64,000 nt of DNA, taken from the NCBI GenBank assembly GCA_016933965.1, contig JAFGTS010000053.1, positions 1 through 64,000 on the forward strand, given 5' to 3'. Origin of the DNA: Deltaproteobacteria bacterium. GTDB taxonomy: Bacteria; Desulfobacterota; Syntrophia; Syntrophales; UBA2210. The notes under the pieces are model-generated. The model was given only the letters and a program-made list of their open reading frames with translations, searched no databases and was not told the DNA's origin. Shown one piece after another: positions 59,461 to 64,000 of this stretch (positions are counted from its first letter, which is position 1; every line of letters begins with the position of its first letter). The position numbers and the translations under genes are program-made.

Positions 59461-60384
59461 ATGAGTGCCGTTCGATTGAAGGGAAACGTGGCCAACTGGA
59501 TCAGGTTGTCCCGTCCAGCATTTCACTCCGTCGGGGTTCTTCCCTTTGTCCTCGGTACGGTCATGGCATGGAGGATCGAGAGTGTTTTCAACCTGCCCGT
59601 TTTTATCCTGGGGACGCTCGCCGTTATCCTCGTGATGCTTTCCACCTACCAGGCGGGAGAGTATTTTGACTTCCAGGAAGACAGCATTTCGAAAAGCATT
59701 TTCCCGAGCAGGTTCGCCGGCGGGTCGGGGGTGATGCAGGAGGGGGTACTTCCCCGCCGTGTCCCCCTGTGGACGAGTGTCATAGCGATGGTGGTCGCGG
59801 CACTGATCGGTATCGTCCTGCAGTTCGTTCTTGACACGGGGATTTACACCATTCTCCTCGGTGCCGTCGGGCTTTTCTGCGGGTTTTTTTATTCCACCAG
59901 ACCCCTGCGGCTCGTGGAGCGCGGCGTGGGGGAACTGGTGATCGGTTTCTGTTACGGCTGGCTGCCGGTGGCCGCTGCCTTCTATATCCAGGCGGGTTAT
60001 GTGAATCAGAGCATTCATCTGATCTCCCTGCCCATAGCCCTCACCATATTCAATGTGATCTTTCTGAACGAATTTTTTGATATTCCCGGTGACCGGGCGG
60101 CCGGCAAGAGGAATCTTCTTATCAGACTGGGGACCCGGAAAAGTGTTCTTTTGTACTGCGCCGCGTCGGTGCTTGCCTGGCTTGCCATGTTCACGACGAT
60201 AACCGCGGGTGTTTCGCCGCGGGCCCTGTGGCTCTACCTGCCGGTCGTTATTCTTTCGTTGTATATCGTCATTTCATTGATCCGTGGCGGGTACAGACAC
60301 TATCGATCACTGGAGCTGTTCTGCGGTCTGAATATCGCGGTTAACCTAGGGACAACGGGTGCCTATATACTTGCCTTCCTCTAA
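59461..60384 (+). CDS. UbiA-family prenyltransferase (MenA-like)
   Basis: A 307-residue membrane protein with eight or nine helices. Two Asp-rich regions are expected in the family: QAGEYFDFQEDSIS, the first metal-prenyl-diphosphate motif in modified form, and NEFFDIPGDRAAGKRNL, the second. It opens WIRLSRPAFHSVGVLPFVLGT as MenA/COG1575 proteins do. ATG 59461 follows GGAAGG. It attaches a polyprenyl chain to an aromatic or other acceptor, possibly in quinone synthesis. It is paired with a radical SAM gene. Confidence 0.9.
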   Translation: MSAVRLKGNVANWIRLSRPAFHSVGVLPFVLGTVMAWRIESVFNLPVFILGTLAVILVMLSTYQAGEYFDFQEDSISKSIFPSRFAGGSGVMQEGVLPRRVPLWTSVIAMVVAALIGIVLQFVLDTGIYTILLGAVGLFCGFFYSTRPLRLVERGVGELVIGFCYGWLPVAAAFYIQAGYVNQSIHLISLPIALTIFNVIFLNEFFDIPGDRAAGKRNLLIRLGTRKSVLLYCAASVLAWLAMFTTITAGVSPRALWLYLPVVILSLYIVISLIRGGYRHYRSLELFCGLNIAVNLGTTGAYILAFL

Positions 60385-60410
60385 CGCCGGATACCGGTGG
60401 GAACAGCAGG

Positions 60411-61658
60411 ATGCACCATGAGATGACTACACCAATGGAACAGACTGTAAATTCACGAAAAAGAAAAAGGGTAAAACCCGTCTTCTGGCCGCCCACGCTG
60501 CTTTTCAGGCAGCTGGGGTGTGCCCTCTTCATGGGATACCTGAACGGATGGCGTAAATTTCCTCACTGGCTGGTTCATGACAGTCTGAAGTCCATCCCTG
60601 TTTCGAACGGCGCGTTGGGCATGGGATGTATCGGCTATCCCGGCCATCCCGCCTGGGAGGTCACGTCGGCCTGCAACCTGCGCTGTATCCACTGCCACGC
60701 GTCCAGCGGAAAGCCCGCGCCTGATGATCTGACCACCGATGAGGCAAAACGCTTCATTGATGAGCTTGCCGAGGTGCCGGAATTCCGGACCCTCGTGTAT
60801 ACCGGTGGGGAACCTCTGGTGAGGCCGGACATATTCGAACTTCTGAAACATTCGAAAAATGCCGGATTCGCGAACATTATCGCCACGAACGGGACCCTCA
60901 TCGACGAGGAAACTGCCTTCAGGCTCAAGGAGCATGGTGTCGTCTGCAATGCCATCAGCCTCGACGCGGCGGACCCCGACATGCATAATTATATCCGGAA
61001 CAATCCGGAGGCCTTCGACCTCGTTCTCCGGGGCATCGAGGCAACGCGAAAAGCAGGCATCCTCCTGCAGATAAATACGACGGCCATGGAGATCAACATG
61101 CCCTATCTGCCCGAGCTGATAGATTTTGTTGACGGACAGGACGCCGCGATCATGCTCATGTACCAGCTGGTGGCCGTGGGCAGGGGGGAAAAGATAAAGG
61201 AGATCACGCTGAAAAAGTCGACGAACCAGAACCTCAGCACCCTCATTTCCGCAAAGCAGAGACATATCAAGACTATCGTGGAGCCCGTGGCGGGCCCCCA
61301 GTACTGGCCGTACCTCCTTGAAAAACGGGGGATGAGGGGTGCTCTGGCGCTCAAGTTCGCCGAACAGGTCTTTCACGGATGTGCCGCCGGTCGGGGATTC
61401 GTCTATATCAAGGCCAATGGTGATGTATGGCCCTGCCCCTTCGTGGAAGTTACCGCCGGAAACGTCAAAAAGCAAACGTTCAAGGAGATTTACGAGGAAT
61501 CGGAGGTCTTCATCAATCTGAGAAATCGTGAGAACACCCTGAAGGGAGATTGCGGAAACTGCCGGTATAGAACGATATGCGGGGGATGCCGGGGTCGGGC
61601 CTGGGCCTATTCGGGGGACTATCTGGGGGAAGACCCCCGGTGTTTCATTAAAGGCTGA
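60411..61658 (+). CDS. Radical SAM/SPASM domain protein
   Basis: A 415-residue enzyme. The SAM cluster motif CNLRCIHC lies in WEVTSACNLRCIHCHASSG, followed by YTGGEPLVRPDIFELL. The C-terminal SPASM region binds auxiliary clusters: CAAGRGFVYIKANGDVWPCPF, CGNCRYRTICGGCRGRAWAY and DPRCF. It resembles AhbC/AhbD-like and peptide-modifying SPASM enzymes. It follows the UbiA-family gene by 27 nt, so the two probably act on one pathway, for example a modified quinone or haem. No precursor peptide gene was recognised beside it. Confidence 0.88.
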   Translation: MHHEMTTPMEQTVNSRKRKRVKPVFWPPTLLFRQLGCALFMGYLNGWRKFPHWLVHDSLKSIPVSNGALGMGCIGYPGHPAWEVTSACNLRCIHCHASSGKPAPDDLTTDEAKRFIDELAEVPEFRTLVYTGGEPLVRPDIFELLKHSKNAGFANIIATNGTLIDEETAFRLKEHGVVCNAISLDAADPDMHNYIRNNPEAFDLVLRGIEATRKAGILLQINTTAMEINMPYLPELIDFVDGQDAAIMLMYQLVAVGRGEKIKEITLKKSTNQNLSTLISAKQRHIKTIVEPVAGPQYWPYLLEKRGMRGALALKFAEQVFHGCAAGRGFVYIKANGDVWPCPFVEVTAGNVKKQTFKEIYEESEVFINLRNRENTLKGDCGNCRYRTICGGCRGRAWAYSGDYLGEDPRCFIKG

Positions 61659-61786
61659 AGACCGGAAAAATCTGCCCATTCATTGTGCCTCATGGCACAC
61701 TTCTGCTATATGAAGGTCATTACGTTGGTTTTCGTATACGCATTCTTGAATATATCGCATATCAAGATAGAAAAAGGAGGAAAAAC

Positions 61787-62218
61787 ATGATCAACAATTT
61801 GAGCCTTGAACAAATGGAAGCGATCCTGGACGCATTGCCTATAGAATTCATCTTTATCGATGACCGGGAGCGGCTTGTGTACGCCAATAAAGAGGAGAAA
61901 CGATCATCACCTGCCTCAGCTGCCGTGATGGGAAAAGACATCCGCGGTTGCCATCAACCACAGAGTCTGTCATTGATGGAACAATTTGTTTCTAATCTCA
62001 AGAGCGGTGTGAAAGATGAAGAAAATTTCTGGCTTCTTTTCCCCGACCGAAAGATATTGAACCGCTTCATAGCTGTCAGGGACAAGAGTGGAAAATATCT
62101 GGGCATGATAGAATACCTTTTTGATTTCAAGGCAGTAGAAGAACTGGCAGATGCAAAGAAAGACGCCCACGTACGGGATTATTCCAAGCAGCCCTCTGAT
62201 GGTGAACCGACGGGATAA
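61787..62218 (+). CDS. Single PAS-domain protein (DUF438-type PAS)
   Basis: A 143-residue protein consisting almost only of a PAS domain: ILDALPIEFIFIDDRERLVYANKEEK, GKDIRGCHQPQSLSLMEQFVSNLKSG, ENFWLLFPDRKILNRFIAVRDKSGKYLGMIEYLFDF. The GCHQP position corresponds to the CHPP/His block seen in haem-sensing relatives. AAAAGGAGG precedes the ATG. There is no output domain, so it would signal by protein contact. The pilin-like gene follows after a 347-nt gap. Confidence 0.85.
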   Translation: MINNLSLEQMEAILDALPIEFIFIDDRERLVYANKEEKRSSPASAAVMGKDIRGCHQPQSLSLMEQFVSNLKSGVKDEENFWLLFPDRKILNRFIAVRDKSGKYLGMIEYLFDFKAVEELADAKKDAHVRDYSKQPSDGEPTG

Positions 62219-62565
62219 ACCTGCAGGAGAAGCATTGTATCCATCGAGGCAATCGTGGGTAGATATATAATAAGTAGTTGCCGGGATCACTTTTCTGATG
62301 AGCTGATATGTTCAAATCCAGTCATCTGCAACTGTATCCGGCGACAGTTCCGCTCGTAAAAAAATCCCTTAATACCAGTAAAAATCATCGATAAGGATAA
62401 AGTAATAGAACAACCGTATTGGCATAATGTTCTTGATAAACACATAAAAGTTAATATGTTACGTATGGTGAGTATCGATTGGCATTGTAATTGCGACATA
62501 ATTGATCAGCAGCTACGACGTAATAAGCCATCTTTATGGTATATATCAAAAACTGGTGGGATATT
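62219..62565 (+). promoter_or_regulatory. Non-coding leader of the pilin-like gene with sigma-54 promoter (62480-62495)
   Basis: TGGCATT-N4-TTGCG at 62480-62495 has GG and GC ten bases apart, a good -24/-12 match and the usual promoter type for type IV pilins. It lies 71 nt before the ATG at 62566. No convincing gene was found in the remaining AT-rich 260 nt. Confidence 0.8.
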
Positions 62566-62940
62566 ATGCGATGCAAATGGAATCACCGGGGATTCACGCT
62601 TATTGAGCTTCTGATTGTCATTGCCATAATCGGAATCCTCGCATCGATCGCGATGCTGCAAGTCACAGCATACCAGATGCACAGTTACCGGGCGGCGACC
62701 ATATCGGACGCAAAAAACGCCTACGATGCCATCATGAACTGGTTCGTGGATAATACCTGCGTGGCTTGACTGCCAGACATCTCCGGGCTGGAAGCCTACG
62801 GATTCAGACCATCACCAGATGTAACCACTGAAATAACCAATCAGGATATTAAAAATCTAGAAATAACGTCAACTCATGATATTGGTGGGCATGTGGTCGT
62901 TGTACATGTGGACGGTTCCTTAACGGTCACGAGTCCTTGA
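62566..62940 (+). CDS. Type IV pilin-like protein interrupted by an in-frame UGA
   Basis: Residues 1-67 form a class III-signal pilin: short basic leader MRCKWNHRG, then FTLIELLIVIAIIGILASIA with Glu5 and processing before Phe. A helix (DAKNAYDAIMNWFVDN) follows. TGA lies at 62767-62769 (codon 68). The frame continues for 56 codons (LPDISGLEAYGFRPSPDVTT, LEITSTHDIGG, VVVVHVDGSLTVTSP), which match the beta-sheet part of deltaproteobacterial pilins, to TGA 62938-62940. The stop is preceded by CVA, giving a C-x-x-[UGA] pattern. Recoding, a nonsense pseudogene or a base error are all possible. Translation may also end at UGA to give a short, PilA-N-only pilin. Confidence 0.65.
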
Positions 62941-62942
62941 TG

Positions 62943-63058
62943 ATGCGGTAAAACATCCATATGCGGCGACCACGCTTTATCCTTCGTCATTTCGAAGCAC
63001 CTTCCTCAGTAGGATCAGGGTTTGTGTGCCTTTCCTTCAAGTTTTTTACAGAGTTTTC
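62943..63058. repeat. MITE-like element, diverged copy 2
   Basis: It shares with 39897-40021 the order GTAAAA-CATCCATATGC, then TTATCCTTCGTCA, CGAAG and CTCAGGATCAGG-like sequence, then a TTTTTTACA end. The ends are only partly inverted. It fills the gap between the pilin and the methyltransferase. Confidence 0.55.
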
Positions 63059-63169
63059 CCATCTTTCATCGGTGTTTTGAATGCGATGGGGTCTATCAGC
63101 TGTCTTCCGCCGCTTGACAATTCGCCGTCGCCGGGGCAGCATGGAGCATATACAGGGAGAAACACCGCG

Positions 63170-63907
63170 GTGAAGGAACGGGAATATATTCACAGAGAAG
63201 ACAGGGCGAAAAAATATGATGATCTGATGTCACCCCTTGAATTCAGGGTGCTTTCCGTTGTGGTCGAGGAACTGATCGCGTCTCGGAATAACCGATCCCT
63301 CAAAGTCGTCGACCTGTGCTGCGGTACGGGACTGTTGGCCGGAATGCTTGGCGGTACGCCGGGTATCAGCTACACGGGCGTAGACATGGACGCGCGGTTT
63401 CTCGCGGCGGCGCGTCACAGAGTGCGCCACCGGCCCGGTTTCACCTTTGTGAGGGCAGACGTTATGACATACGGAAGCGAGCTTTCTTTTGACGCGGCCC
63501 TGATGACCTTCGGTTTTCATCATATCGAGGATACCCGAAAGGAACGGTTCCTGAAGCATGTTCGCGGACTTCTCAGGGACAGGGGTGTCTTCATCGTCGG
63601 CGACTATGTGATTCCCCCGTATGAAAACGAGGACGAGTTCGGGAAAGCCGCCACTGACTTTTACGCGCGGCGCGTGTCCTACCTGGGGGAGCATCGGCTC
63701 GTTTCCGATAGATATATTAATGAAATCAAAAAGTTTTGTGTTTCCTCAGCCGTCCACGAAGAATTTAAGATCGATTACCGCCGGACGGTGGATACCTTCG
63801 AAAGAAGCGGGTTCGAAAAACTGAAGGAGATCAAGACGTGGCCGGATGTCGATGTGTACGGTCATGAGCGGGTGGGGGATTATGTCTTCGTCTTCAGAAG
63901 GAAATGA
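63170..63907 (+). CDS. Class I SAM-dependent methyltransferase
   Basis: A 245-residue protein. The SAM-binding motif I is VVDLCCGTGLLAGMLGG, motif II is YTGVDMDARFLAAAR, and motif III-like ALMTFGFHHIEDTRKERFLKHVRGLLRDRG precedes a methyltransf_11/25-type core. The GTG at 63170 follows GGGAGA. Upstream in-frame codons to 63026 translate repeat sequence and are rejected. The substrate is unknown. The C-terminal 60 residues (YLGEHRLVSDRYINEIKKF...RVGDYVFVF) resemble ubiquinone/quinone-type methyltransferases only weakly. Confidence 0.88.
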   Translation: MKEREYIHREDRAKKYDDLMSPLEFRVLSVVVEELIASRNNRSLKVVDLCCGTGLLAGMLGGTPGISYTGVDMDARFLAAARHRVRHRPGFTFVRADVMTYGSELSFDAALMTFGFHHIEDTRKERFLKHVRGLLRDRGVFIVGDYVIPPYENEDEFGKAATDFYARRVSYLGEHRLVSDRYINEIKKFCVSSAVHEEFKIDYRRTVDTFERSGFEKLKEIKTWPDVDVYGHERVGDYVFVFRRK

Positions 63908-63978
63908 CCCTCCCTCGTGGCGATCTTCGAGATGCCCCGGAGAAATCTTCTGGCATTTCATGGGGAGGGTGGTACAAT

Positions 63979-64000
63979 ATGAACGTCGAATACCGGCAGT
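63979..64000 (+). CDS. Possible start of a further gene, cut by the window edge
   Basis: ATG 63979 is preceded by GGGGAGGGTGG, a plausible ribosome-binding site, and the seven codons to the edge are open. Nothing can be said about its product. Confidence 0.3.

Noticed and set aside
61690-61710. Sigma-54-like site TGGCACACTTCTGC before the PAS gene
   Set aside because: The GG and GC are nine rather than ten bases apart, and the TTG block is broken.
63026-63169. N-terminal extension of the methyltransferase
   Set aside because: It is translated from the diverged MITE-like element; GTG 63170 has GGGAGA upstream.

Overview
The window reads as chromosomal DNA of an anaerobic Gram-negative bacterium, most likely a deltaproteobacterium in the broad sense (Desulfobacterota, Syntrophia-like). 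That placement is inference from content: a selenocysteine formate dehydrogenase, a multihaem cytochrome beside a System II (ResB/CcsA) haem-attachment pair, NikR and NikK/M/L, Mrp/MinD-NifX-DUF5320 genes, a CoA-transferase, sigma-54 promoters and a type IV pilin. No phage, plasmid, transposase or CRISPR array was seen.

Layout. 1-3.7 kb: tRNA-Pro, a DUF1178 protein, a cysteine synthase/cysteinyl-tRNA synthetase fusion and a lytic transglycosylase. 4-11.3 kb: endonuclease III, FdhE, the fdnGHI operon with in-frame UGA (Sec186), and a divergent ModE-like regulator. 11.3-14 kb: NikR-controlled nickel-uptake genes nikK, nikM, nikL. 14-17.7 kb: resB-ccsA-multihaem cytochrome; the cytochrome is interrupted by an in-frame UGA. 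17.8-19.5 kb: DUF364 protein, MobB and a small membrane protein. 19.7-26.7 kb: a sigma-54 activator, then a two-component cluster in which a CoA-transferase lies between a sensor-less kinase fragment and a response regulator without DNA-binding domain. 28.7-37.1 kb: two sigma-54 promoters with shared upstream elements drive NifX-like and DUF5320 genes, followed by two ferredoxin-containing MinD ATPases, a radical SAM protein, an Mrp-NifX fusion, a NifU/IscU-like scaffold whose first cluster-ligand codon is UGA, and a metallo-beta-lactamase-fold protein. 38.2-46.2 kb: a full branched-chain amino acid locus with two acetohydroxyacid synthases. Each has its own attenuator, one with an isoleucine-rich and one with a valine/leucine-rich leader peptide. 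46.5-64 kb: assorted redox, membrane and transport genes, EmrAB, a cold-shock protein, a Kef antiporter, a UbiA-family prenyltransferase with a radical SAM/SPASM protein, a PAS protein, a pilin-like gene that also has an in-frame UGA, and a methyltransferase.

How it fits together. Formate oxidation (Mo/W cofactor, selenium), cytochrome maturation, nickel import and Fe-S scaffold genes all point to anaerobic metalloenzyme metabolism. The main hypothesis is that selenocysteine use here goes beyond formate dehydrogenase. The NifU-like gene has UGA exactly at the conserved first cysteine, followed by a 7-bp hairpin at the spacing expected for a bacterial SECIS element. The multihaem cytochrome has UGA between its signal-peptide/first-haem segment and eleven further haem motifs, again followed by a hairpin. 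Genome-wide repeats (GGATTACG and ACTCAGG arrays just after stop codons, and miniature inverted-repeat elements) fill several intergenic gaps.
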